A stretch of DNA of 64,000 nucleotides from Muribaculaceae bacterium. GTDB lineage: Bacteria > Bacteroidota > Bacteroidia > Bacteroidales > Muribaculaceae. The translations under genes were made by a program, and so were the position numbers. The stretch spans positions 100,757 to 164,756 of the forward strand of contig JAFLUA010000004.1 in assembly GCA_022508985.1 (NCBI GenBank), given 5' to 3'. Each line of letters starts with the position of its first letter. The first letter of the stretch is position 1. This document shows, piece by piece, positions 25,661 to 32,703 of the stretch. The notes under the pieces were generated by a model. That model saw nothing but the letters and a program-made list of their open reading frames with translations, was not told where the DNA came from and made no database searches.

Positions 25661-27142
25661 ATGAAAACAACTAAAGTTTTGCTGTGTCTTGCGTTGCTTC
25701 TTCCCTCTATAGGGCTACAGGCGCAGACCAACCCCAAAAGAGAGTTTCGTGGTGCATGGATGCACACAGTGTTCCAAGGCCAATATCATCGTCAGACAAG
25801 CGATGAAAACAAGGCTTATCTGATAGGCCAACTCGATAGCCTCAAAGAAGTGGGCGTAAATGCCGTTCTATTCCAGGTGCGTCCTCAGGCCGATGCCTTC
25901 TATGAAAGCAAATTCGAGCCGTGGAGCTGCTATCTCACCGACAACGGCGAGGCTCCCGTGCCTTATTGGGACCCCTTGAAATTTATGATTGACGAGTGTC
26001 ATGCTCGTGGCATGGAGCTCCATGCATGGCTCAACCCCTATCGTGTTACATCTAACACTAAGCAGATAGGAGAGTTGCCCAAGTCGCATATCTACCACCA
26101 GCATCCCGAGCGCTTCCTCAAGTATGACGACGGCAAGCTTTATTTCGACCCGGGTTTGCCCGAAAACCGCGAGTTTATCTGCAAGGTGGTAGAAGATATC
26201 ATCACGCGCTATGACGTCGACGGCATACACTTCGACGATTATTTCTATCCCTATCCTGTTAAAGATAAAGACTTCCCCGACGATGCTTCGTATGCCAAAT
26301 ACGGCAACGGAATGGACCGTGGTGACTGGCGCCGCCAGAATGTCGACCGTCTCATCGAAGATATACACAACACGATAGCAGCCACACGCCCGTGGGTGCG
26401 CTTCGGCATCAGTCCTTTCGGTATCTGGCGTAATAAGAAGAGCGATCCGCGCGGTAGCGATACCAATGGCTTGCAAAACTACGATGCACTCTATGCCGAC
26501 GTCCTGCTGTGGGACGAAAAAGGCTGGATTGACTATCTGTTGCCGCAACTCTATTGGACTCTCGAGCACAAATCGGCATCGTCGCTCGTGCTTGTCGACT
26601 GGTGGGCTAATGTAGGCCTGAAACGTCACCTCTATATCGGCCAGGATATAGGCGCTACCATGAAGAACCCCGACCTGCCGCCATCGACCGAGAAGACGCA
26701 GCTACGCCACAAAATCGAGCTGACACGTCAAAACGACAATATCCATGGCAACTGCTGGTGGCCCGGCTATTCTCTCTCTCGCAACGTGGGCGGTGTTGCC
26801 GATTCGCTGAAGACCAAATATCAGTCTACACCGGCTCTCGTGCCCACTTATCCGTGGATTAAGACGGGTGCTCCCGCTCCTGTAGCTAAGGTGCGTCTTG
26901 CAGCTGACAACAGTTTCTCGTGGGATGCTCCGATACCTATGGGCAAGGCGGGCGACGTTGTTAAGTTTGCCGTTTATCGCTTCGACAACCGCAAGAATAT
27001 CGACATCGAGGCTCCCGGCGCTCTGGTAGCCCTTACTTACTCTAAGACATTCAAGCCCACCAAGCCGGGCGTTTATGTGGTGACGGCTCTCGACCGCGTA
27101 AATAATGAGTCGGAACCCTCAAAACCTATTGTCATTAAATGA
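25661..27142 (+). CDS. Secreted family-10-like glycosyl hydrolase (DUF187/GHL10)
   Basis: 493 residues. Signal peptide about residues 1-22 (LLLPSIGLQAQ). The catalytic TIM-barrel begins with KREFRGAWMHTVFQGQY and contains FQVRPQADAFYESKFEPWS, WLNPYRV and DGIHFDDYFYPYP, the signature blocks of the GHL10/DUF187 family that includes Bacillus YngK. A C-terminal beta-sandwich of about 90 residues follows. Family members are thought to act on glycans, possibly peptidoglycan-related, but the substrate is not settled. The stop overlaps a GT2 gene by ATGA. Confidence 0.88.
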   Translation: MKTTKVLLCLALLLPSIGLQAQTNPKREFRGAWMHTVFQGQYHRQTSDENKAYLIGQLDSLKEVGVNAVLFQVRPQADAFYESKFEPWSCYLTDNGEAPVPYWDPLKFMIDECHARGMELHAWLNPYRVTSNTKQIGELPKSHIYHQHPERFLKYDDGKLYFDPGLPENREFICKVVEDIITRYDVDGIHFDDYFYPYPVKDKDFPDDASYAKYGNGMDRGDWRRQNVDRLIEDIHNTIAATRPWVRFGISPFGIWRNKKSDPRGSDTNGLQNYDALYADVLLWDEKGWIDYLLPQLYWTLEHKSASSLVLVDWWANVGLKRHLYIGQDIGATMKNPDLPPSTEKTQLRHKIELTRQNDNIHGNCWWPGYSLSRNVGGVADSLKTKYQSTPALVPTYPWIKTGAPAPVAKVRLAADNSFSWDAPIPMGKAGDVVKFAVYRFDNRKNIDIEAPGALVALTYSKTFKPTKPGVYVVTALDRVNNESEPSKPIVIK

Positions 27143-28074
27143 TTTCGGTAGTAATACCGGTTTTTAACACAGTTGAATATCTGCCCCAGTGTGTCGACAG
27201 CATATTGGGGCAGTCGTTCACTGACTTTGAAATCTTACTTGTCGACGATGGCTCTACCGACGGCTCTGCCGAGCTGTGCCGCGGCTACGTGGAGCGCCAT
27301 CCCGACAAGATTCGCTTATATTCCAACAAGGGAAATGGGCTGTCGGATGCTCGAAACACCGCTATCGTTGAGGCCTCGGGCGATTATATCATCTTTTTAG
27401 ACTCCGACGATATCTATTTTGGCAACGCGCTGGAGCATCTGATGGATATTATGCTATCGCATCCTGAATGCGACATCGTGGTGGCACAGTTTACACACAA
27501 TATCAACTGTGCGCAGTCTAAAGGTAAACTCAGTTTCGTCAGCGCCACCGACGCTATAATATCGACGCTCTATCAGCACCCTTACTACCATCCGTCGCCG
27601 TGTGCCAAGCTATATCGGCGCGAGGTGTTCAACGCCGGCAATATGTTTGTGTCGGGTCGCCGCTACGAAGACCTCGAGGCGTGCCCCCGTTTCTATTTCA
27701 AGGCGCGCACGATAGCCTGCACTACCGAGTGTTTATATTTTTATCGCAAAAACCCCACAAGCTTTATCAATACGTGGAGCGAGAGTCGTGCCGATGCCCT
27801 GTGGGCTGTCGACGCCATCGAGTCGTTTGTGGCCGAAAATTGTCGTGAGGCACTGTCGGCCGCCCGCGCGCGTAAGTTCAGCGCCTATTTTAATATTTTC
27901 AATCTGGCCGTGAAGGTGGACCGCGCCGACCTTGCCGACCGCTGTTGGCAATTTATCGTTGCTTCGCGCCGCGAGGTGTTGCACGATTCTAAAGAGCGCC
28001 TGAAAAACAAACTCGGCGCGCTGCTGTCGTTTTTTGGGAGAAGGTTTACGGGCTCTCTCGGTCGCCTGCTGTAG
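27139..28074 (+). CDS. Glycosyltransferase family 2
   Basis: 311 residues, GT-A fold. It starts MISVVIPVFNTVEYLPQCVD, the standard GT2 nucleotide-sugar site; VDDGSTDGS and the metal-binding FLDSDD follow. No membrane helix, so it is cytosolic or membrane-associated through its basic C-terminus (FFGRRFTGSLGR). It probably transfers a sugar in glycan synthesis. The pairing with an exported hydrolase by ATGA overlap is unusual and may be just economical packing. Confidence 0.88.
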   Translation: MISVVIPVFNTVEYLPQCVDSILGQSFTDFEILLVDDGSTDGSAELCRGYVERHPDKIRLYSNKGNGLSDARNTAIVEASGDYIIFLDSDDIYFGNALEHLMDIMLSHPECDIVVAQFTHNINCAQSKGKLSFVSATDAIISTLYQHPYYHPSPCAKLYRREVFNAGNMFVSGRRYEDLEACPRFYFKARTIACTTECLYFYRKNPTSFINTWSESRADALWAVDAIESFVAENCREALSAARARKFSAYFNIFNLAVKVDRADLADRCWQFIVASRREVLHDSKERLKNKLGALLSFFGRRFTGSLGRLL

Positions 28075-28092
28075 CTAACCCTGTGTCTTTTA

Positions 28093-28872
28093 CTACTTTC
28101 GTTGTAAATAGTCGTGTGCCAGGCCCACGAGTATGGCGCCGCCTATGATGTTGCCTATGGTTGCAGGCAAGATATTGCGCAGCATCATATCGGCGATGCC
28201 GATGGGTGCGCCCTGCATCATGGCGAGGGGCAGGAAAAACATATTGGCCACGCAGTGCTCGAAGCCGAGGGCTACAAATGCCATGATGGGAATCTCGCAT
28301 GCCAGCAGTTTTTCGCCCAGATGTCGGCCGCTGAGTGCCAGCCATATAGCCAGACACACGCACCAGTTAGCACCAATGCCTTTTAGCATCACCACCCACC
28401 ATGGTGCCGAGGTCTTGGCGACGGCTATGGTGTTGAGAGCGGTAGAGTAGGGCGCTGCGGCTGTTATGCCGGTGAGGTAAACCAAGAAGTAGGCCACCAA
28501 CAAGGCGCCCACGAAGTTGCCGGCCCATACTATGCACCAGTTTTTTGCCACGGTGCCTATGCCGAGTTGGCGTTTGAGCAACGGCGACACCAGCAGCGCG
28601 TTGTTGCCGGTGAAGAGGTCGGCGCCGAGCACCACCACGAGCATGAGGCCTATAGGGAAGAACAGACCGCTCACGATGCGTTGCACAGCGGGGTTGCCGG
28701 CCGTGAGCTCGGGTAGCCCGTAGCCTGTTATTATAGAAAGAACGCCGCCGAGAGCTATGAAAGCCCCGGCGAGCACGCTGCCGACGATGAGTCGGCCTAT
28801 AGGACGTTTTGCTTTGTTGATACCGGCCTCGAACGCCGTCTGTTGTATCTCTTGAGGTGTGCGCAGAGGCAT
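28093..28872 (-). CDS. Formate/nitrite transporter family channel (FNT)
   Basis: 259 residues, six membrane helices. Family signatures are GADLFTGNNALL after helix 2 and GFEHCVANMFFLPLAM, which holds the central pore histidine. FNT pentamers conduct formate, nitrite or hydrosulfide; which one cannot be decided from sequence alone. It begins 9 bp after the Spy-like gene on the same strand and so may belong to the ECF sigma operon. It converges with the GT2 gene (18 bp gap). Confidence 0.9.
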   Translation of the reverse strand: MPLRTPQEIQQTAFEAGINKAKRPIGRLIVGSVLAGAFIALGGVLSIITGYGLPELTAGNPAVQRIVSGLFFPIGLMLVVVLGADLFTGNNALLVSPLLKRQLGIGTVAKNWCIVWAGNFVGALLVAYFLVYLTGITAAAPYSTALNTIAVAKTSAPWWVVMLKGIGANWCVCLAIWLALSGRHLGEKLLACEIPIMAFVALGFEHCVANMFFLPLAMMQGAPIGIADMMLRNILPATIGNIIGGAILVGLAHDYLQRK

Positions 28873-28881
28873 ATCGATGGT

Positions 28882-29355
28882 TTATTTATCGCGCAGACGG
28901 CGGTGGTGGCGTACTAAGGTTTGGGTGAAGCGTTTCTCGGCCGTCTTGAGCTTCAGGAGCTGACGCGGCGTAAGCACACCTTTGAATTTCTCGAAATATT
29001 CCATCTCGATTTTGCCCTCTTTCTGCTTCTGAGCGTAGATCTCGACAGCAGCAGCCTCTATTTCGGTGTCGGAGGCGTCGTCGGCCGCCATAACCTTACG
29101 TTCGAGCTCACGTGTCTCATTGTTTATCTGCTGCAGGCGGCTGTCCATCTCATCATAGATGGGGAAGAAGTCGCGTTGCTGCTCTTTAGAGAGCGCGAGT
29201 TCTTTAGCAAGGGCGTCGTGCTTGTAGGCGCGCATTTCGGTGAGAGCGCGTTCGCGGTCGCCGCTGTTGAGTTGTTGTGGCCTATTCTGAGCCATCGTCG
29301 TGGTGGCTAATGCTGCGAGCATCAGAGCTGCTATTGAGCGTAGGGTAGTTGTCAT
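28882..29355 (-). CDS. Spy/CpxP-like periplasmic protein
   Basis: 157 residues from the ATG at 29355, which gives a signal peptide (MTTTLRSIAALMLAALATTTMAQ); the longer frame starts inside the neighbouring gene. The mature part is all-helical, charged, with an LSKEQQRDFFPIYDEM segment and LTPRQLLKLKTAEKRF, resembling the LTxxQ repeats of Spy/CpxP proteins. Such proteins act as periplasmic chaperones or as sensors that restrain sigma or two-component systems (CnrX, CpxP). It lies 4 bp from the membrane protein gene upstream. Confidence 0.7.
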   Translation of the reverse strand: MTTTLRSIAALMLAALATTTMAQNRPQQLNSGDRERALTEMRAYKHDALAKELALSKEQQRDFFPIYDEMDSRLQQINNETRELERKVMAADDASDTEIEAAAVEIYAQKQKEGKIEMEYFEKFKGVLTPRQLLKLKTAEKRFTQTLVRHHRRLRDK

Positions 29356-29359
29356 ATTA

Positions 29360-29845
29360 TTAAAGAGGTAATATGTAATCGCCGTCGTCGGCGTATGAAT
29401 CATAGTCGATGAGATATTCGTGTGGCAGTTCTTCGTCGATAGTGCCGTCTTCAACCATCTCGTCGAGGATATCCCACGAGTTGATGTCGTCGTAGACATA
29501 GTCCATGAAGAACTCGTCGCTCGAGAGCGCCTTAGCCAAGGCGGCATTCTCGGTCATAGGTTGCAGCTTGCTGGCGCCGCCGATAGAGTGGAACATCTGT
29601 AGCATGCACCACACGCCGGCAAACATAGCCGCCATATATACGTAAGGCCGCACTTTGGCCCATAACGATTTGGGCTCGTTGTCGCCGTATCCCGCTTGCT
29701 CTATCTCGGGTCGCTCGGGCAACATGGCCGCCATGCGCGCGTTGAAGTCGTCGAAATATCCGTCGGGCACACGCAATCCGGCCGACGGTGTGGCCAGCCC
29801 TTTGTCGCGCGCCTTTTGGAGTATATCTTTGCTATCCTTAGCCAT
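29360..29845 (-). CDS. Single-pass membrane protein, putative anti-sigma factor
   Basis: 161 residues. A cytoplasmic N-terminal part of about 70 residues, one membrane helix (about 72-88, VYMAAMFAGVWCMLQMF) and a very acidic outer part (YVYDDINSWDILDEM, DYDSYADDGDY). It sits between an ECF sigma gene (53 bp upstream) and a Spy-like gene (4 bp downstream). By context it is the likely anti-sigma factor or its membrane partner. It lacks a recognisable zinc-binding anti-sigma motif, so this is inference from gene order and topology. Confidence 0.6.
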   Translation of the reverse strand: MAKDSKDILQKARDKGLATPSAGLRVPDGYFDDFNARMAAMLPERPEIEQAGYGDNEPKSLWAKVRPYVYMAAMFAGVWCMLQMFHSIGGASKLQPMTENAALAKALSSDEFFMDYVYDDINSWDILDEMVEDGTIDEELPHEYLIDYDSYADDGDYILPL

Positions 29846-29898
29846 TGATTGATATTTATTGTTTGTTTATTTGTTTGACTAATAAAGGGGGCTATGGT

Positions 29899-30462
29899 TT
29901 AATCTAAGTTGTCGAAATATTGTTCGATTTTCTTTGTGGCGAGGTGATACGAGGCCTTGAGGGCTCCCACCGAGGTGCCGAGTATCTCCGATATCTCCTC
30001 ATATTTCATGTCGTCGAAGTATTTCATGTTGAAAACGAGGCGCTGCTTCTCGGGCAGTTGCTCTATAGCCTTGCGCAGGTGTCGTGCCAGCTCGTCGCCG
30101 TCGATGTCGGTGTCGGCGGGCAGTGTGGCGGCTACCGATGCCTCGTCGTCGTCGAGCGATATCTTGGCGCGACGACGCTCTCTCTCGATAAACGATAGGC
30201 TCTCGTTGATGGCTATCTTGTAGAGCCATGTCGAGAGTTTGGCTTCGCCGCGGAAGTTCTCGATAGAGCTCCATGCGCGCATGAAGGTGTTCTGTAGCAG
30301 GTCGTTGGCGTCGTCGTGACTATCTACCATGCGACGTATCTGCCAGTATAGTGGCTCGCTATATAGCCGTATGAGCTCGTTGAAGGCGCTGCGCACGGTA
30401 GCAGGGTCGCGCAGCTGCTCGGCCAAAGAGTTGTTGTCAACGTTTTTTTTATAGCTCGCCAT
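29899..30462 (-). CDS. RNA polymerase ECF-type sigma-70 factor
   Basis: 187 residues from MASYKKN at 30462; the ORF-track start at 30489 overlaps the -7 box and is rejected. Region 2 shows AFNELIRLYSEPLYWQIRRM and DANDLLQNTFMRAW; region 4 shows LPEKQRLVFNMKYFDDMKYE and ISEILGTSVGALKASYH. No FecR-type anti-sigma or SusC/TonB genes follow, so this is not a nutrient-uptake ECF. The downstream membrane and Spy-like genes suggest an envelope-stress ECF. Confidence 0.9.
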   Translation of the reverse strand: MASYKKNVDNNSLAEQLRDPATVRSAFNELIRLYSEPLYWQIRRMVDSHDDANDLLQNTFMRAWSSIENFRGEAKLSTWLYKIAINESLSFIERERRRAKISLDDDEASVAATLPADTDIDGDELARHLRKAIEQLPEKQRLVFNMKYFDDMKYEEISEILGTSVGALKASYHLATKKIEQYFDNLD

Positions 30463-30486
30463 AGTGGTGTGTGTGATATCCGACTC

Positions 30487-30518
30487 CAAAGTTACTAAAT
30501 TCGCCGCTATCTCCCAAA
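30487..30518 (-). promoter_or_regulatory. Promoter of the ECF sigma operon
   Basis: On the minus strand TTTG (30515-30518) and TAACTTTG (30487-30494) are spaced 20 bp, a near-perfect housekeeping promoter. The transcript would begin near 30480, just upstream of the chosen ATG. Confidence 0.7.
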
Positions 30519-30562
30519 TTTTTGTTCGTGGCTATCGTGTCTGACGTGTCTGACAGGTGAGC

Positions 30563-30579
30563 TCGGGTCGGAGACCCGA
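30563..30579. repeat. REP-like hairpin A
   Basis: TCGGGTC-GGA-GACCCGA, a perfect 7-bp stem with a GGA loop. It is the same design as the three hairpins at 31.7-31.9 kb (see the finding on the hairpin family). Confidence 0.6.
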
Positions 30580-30587
30580 TAATGAGG

Positions 30588-30860
30588 TCAACCCCAGTCG
30601 AGCGCGATAGCCCCAACTATGGCAACGTCAATATCCTCCGAAAACCGCATCCCGATATGGTGTGCCTTTGACAGAGTTGTACCACCCTTAAATACTGCAT
30701 AATCTGTATAGGGGCTTTTTGATAGATTGTGCAATGCATTGGTTATCCAATAGTCCTTCTCTATAAATTGAGGACGGACACCCAATCCTCCTTGACTTGG
30801 ATGTGCCGCAGCACGTGAAATAATGTCGGCGAAAAGGATTTTATCTTCATGTAGTTTCAT
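30588..30860 (-). pseudogene. Truncated AbiEii/AbiGii-type nucleotidyltransferase toxin
   Basis: About 90 residues from MKLHEDK at 30860, which overlaps the antitoxin stop by ATGA; a complete AbiEii is about 250-300. The N-terminal nucleotidyltransferase motifs are present: PQFIEKDYWITNAL, FKGGTTLSKAHHIG and RFSEDIDVAIV. The frame then runs into AIALDWG and a stop encoded by the repeat at 30595-30611, so the remainder of the toxin is missing. It is probably inactive, although the start, promoter and partner gene are intact. I call it a remnant produced by a repeat-mediated deletion or insertion. Confidence 0.75.
30595..30611 (+). repeat. 17-bp repeat, copy 1, at the truncation point of the AbiEii gene
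   Basis: CAGTCGAGCGCGATAGC is repeated exactly at 31657-31673. The two copies bracket the AbiE locus as direct repeats. This copy supplies the last codons of the truncated toxin. Confidence 0.7.
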
Positions 30861-31576
30861 AGGATATTCCAATTTGATTTATTTGGTAATATATCGGTGC
30901 TTATGCCAATATTATATTTTGTCAAAGGATTAAGACTCATCTTTAATAGTGAAACATCATAACCTTTACTCTCCAACATTGCTCCAAGTAAAGCGCGAGC
31001 TGAAGCCGGATACGTCGACGAGAGTTGGATAAGTGATTTAATCTCGATATTATCGAAGGATGCAAACTTATCCAACAATATTCTAATGGCATTGTCGGGA
31101 GTACAAGCTGGTATCTTTTTTACAAACCTTATCGCGTCAAGGAAACGTAACATTGGAATATTATCCTCCGTGATGTCATTCTCTTGTCGAGTGAATGATA
31201 TTTCATAACCGCCTCTCATAAGCGGTCGGCGATATGATTTGCTTCCTATCACTACTTTTGAAGATATTTGTGTAGTAAGCCCCATTTGAGCGAATATCGG
31301 CAACCCTGTTATATATCCGATTATTTTTCCGTCTTTATATAGCAGGTCTTTGGTGAGTTCATCAATTAAAGGACTCATTTCACCCAAACGAGAATAAGCC
31401 GGTTTATAGAACTTCCCTTTACCAACTTTCTTTAATTTCTTTTCGGCAACCATGCGGCTTAATGCTTTGGCAGCTGCCAATTGCATTTCAGCTGGGAGTT
31501 GTAACTCTGAATAATCAAAAACAACTCCCTCGGGAATATTATTTAACTGGCCAAATATTATGTCTGTAGTTTTCAT
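30857..31576 (-). CDS. AbiEi-like antitoxin / transcriptional repressor (DUF6088-type)
   Basis: 239 residues from the ATG at 31576; the longer ORF-track start lies in the promoter. The N-terminal 65 residues form a winged-helix domain (FDYSELQ ... KALSRMVAEKKLKKVGKGKFYKP). The rest resembles the AbiEi C-terminal region, with YITGLPIFAQMGLTTQIS. In type IV AbiE systems the antitoxin represses its own operon through inverted repeats; a perfect palindrome is present just upstream (31593-31630). The partner toxin gene is truncated, so this may be an orphan regulator. Confidence 0.78.
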   Translation of the reverse strand: MKTTDIIFGQLNNIPEGVVFDYSELQLPAEMQLAAAKALSRMVAEKKLKKVGKGKFYKPAYSRLGEMSPLIDELTKDLLYKDGKIIGYITGLPIFAQMGLTTQISSKVVIGSKSYRRPLMRGGYEISFTRQENDITEDNIPMLRFLDAIRFVKKIPACTPDNAIRILLDKFASFDNIEIKSLIQLSSTYPASARALLGAMLESKGYDVSLLKMSLNPLTKYNIGISTDILPNKSNWNIL

Positions 31577-31580
31577 AGTG

Positions 31581-31588
31581 CAAAGATA
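31581..31588 (-). promoter_or_regulatory. -7 box of the AbiE operon
   Basis: On the minus strand TATCTTTG matches TAnnTTTG exactly, 4 bp upstream of the start codon at 31576, so the mRNA would be leaderless or nearly so. Confidence 0.6.
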
Positions 31589-31592
31589 AGTA

Positions 31593-31630
31593 AAAATGTC
31601 AAGTTTTCGCATGTAAAAACTTGACATTTT
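31593..31630. promoter_or_regulatory. Perfect 15-bp palindrome, likely AbiEi operator
   Basis: AAAATGTCAAGTTTT and AAAACTTGACATTTT are exact reverse complements separated by 8 bp. They cover the region immediately upstream of the -7 box, where the -33 element should be. AbiEi-type antitoxins are known to bind inverted repeats in their own promoter, so an autoregulatory operator is the natural reading. Confidence 0.7.
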
Positions 31631-31656
31631 AAGATTTTATGGCAAATAATTTTTTT

Positions 31657-31673
31657 CAGTCGAGCGCGATAGC
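31657..31673 (+). repeat. 17-bp repeat, copy 2, beyond the AbiE locus
   Basis: Exact copy of 30595-30611. Here it continues as GCGGAGGCTGGGGTAC, whose AGGCTGGGGTA(C) is mirrored by GTTACCCCAGCCT at 31790-31802, so the element forms the outer stem of a larger inverted structure. Confidence 0.7.
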
Positions 31674-31676
31674 GCG

Positions 31677-31865
31677 GAGGCTGGGGTACACGCCGACATC
31701 TTATATTAAATATGGCGGGTCGGCGACCCGCCAATGTCTGATGTGATATTGTCGGCTCTCCGAGCCGACGGGTGAGGGAGGGGCATCTCCGTTACCCCAG
31801 CCTGCGCAGCGCCCTACGGGCTTGCTTGACAGGGGTTATCCTTATTATCGAGTCTCCGACTCGAT
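31677..31865. repeat. REP-like palindrome cluster between the AbiE and fimbrial loci
   Basis: An outer inverted repeat (AGGCTGGGGTAC near 31679 with GTTACCCCAGCCT near 31790) encloses two hairpins: GGCGGGTCG-G-CGACCCGCC at 31714-31732 and GTCGGCTC-TCC-GAGCCGAC at 31751-31769. A third, ATCGAGTC-TCC-GACTCGAT, lies outside at 31847-31865. No ORF of note is present in 31.63-32.1 kb. It resembles clustered REP-type intergenic elements. Confidence 0.65.
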
Positions 31866-31934
31866 TTGGCGCCTCACACACGCTCTCCGGGCGGTGTGGG
31901 TGGTTAGTTAATTAATCTTAGTGAAATTTAACAA

Positions 31935-31972
31935 ATTTTTACCCCCCCCTACAAGGTTTTTTTATACCTTTG
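31935..31972 (+). promoter_or_regulatory. Promoter of the fimbrial operon with C8 and T7 tracts
   Basis: The -7 box TACCTTTG (31965-31972) is preceded by a C8 run (31942-31949) and a T7 run (31957-31963). A T-rich stretch at 31936-31940 is the only -33 candidate and lies about 25 bp from the -7 box, longer than the usual 19-21. A leader of about 125 nt follows before the DUF3575 ATG. Confidence 0.5.
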
Positions 31973-32103
31973 CGGCGTAACAGAAATCGGATGTAGGCGC
32001 CAAAATGGTAGCAAATGTCCGGTATTTCTCGTGCAAAACAATACAAATGTCTAACAAATAACAGACTACAGCTCTATTCTCAGCTCTCTGTAAAATATAA
32101 AAG

Positions 32104-32685
32104 ATGAAAAAGAGATTGTTAATAATCCTTGTTTCGTTGCTGGCCATTATTGGCTCCGCATCGGCACAGAAGGTGGCATTGAAATCGAATCTCCTTGCCG
32201 ACGCGCTCTTGTCACCTAACCTTGCTCTCGAAATTGGTCTATCGCCTAAGTGGACGCTCGACATCCCCGTCCAGGGCAATTTCTGGAACGTCAACGAGCA
32301 CCGTTGGCGTCACCTCTTCGTTAAGCCCGAGGCACGCTATTGGTTCTGCGAGCGTTTCGTGGGCCACTTCCTGGGCTTCCATGCCATAGGCGGCGAATTC
32401 AATGTGGGTAACATTAAAAACGACATTAAGTTTCTGGGCACCGACTTCTCGAAGCTGAGCGACGTGCGCTACCAGGGCTGGGGTGCCGGCGCCGGCATTT
32501 CGTATGGCTACGACTGGGTGCTCAACGATCACTGGAACATCGAGGCCGAGATAGGTATAGGCTGGGTATATACTCGCTACGACGTGCTGCCGTGCGCCGA
32601 GTGCGGTAATAAGATAGCCGAGAACCAGAGCCACAACTATTACGGCCCGACCAAGGCCGCCATCTCTTTGGTATATCTCTTCTGA
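32104..32685 (+). CDS. DUF3575 family outer-membrane-type protein, fimbrial locus
   Basis: 193 residues. Signal peptide about residues 1-21 (LLAIIGSASAQ). The mature part is beta-rich with KVALKSNLLADALLSPNLAL at its start and an aromatic final strand (AAISLVYLF), a small outer-membrane barrel pattern typical of DUF3575. In Bacteroidales this family is regularly found at the head of Mfa/Fim-type fimbrial loci. Its exact role there (assembly or anchoring) is not established. First gene of the operon; 18 bp upstream of the DUF3868 gene. Confidence 0.85.
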   Translation: MKKRLLIILVSLLAIIGSASAQKVALKSNLLADALLSPNLALEIGLSPKWTLDIPVQGNFWNVNEHRWRHLFVKPEARYWFCERFVGHFLGFHAIGGEFNVGNIKNDIKFLGTDFSKLSDVRYQGWGAGAGISYGYDWVLNDHWNIEAEIGIGWVYTRYDVLPCAECGNKIAENQSHNYYGPTKAAISLVYLF

Positions 32686-32703
32686 CATTAATATATATAG
32701 GAT

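Noticed and set aside
25868-26629. 253-residue minus-strand ORF opposite the glycosidase-like gene
   Set aside because: The plus strand has a recognised domain in full; the opposite frame is a shadow.
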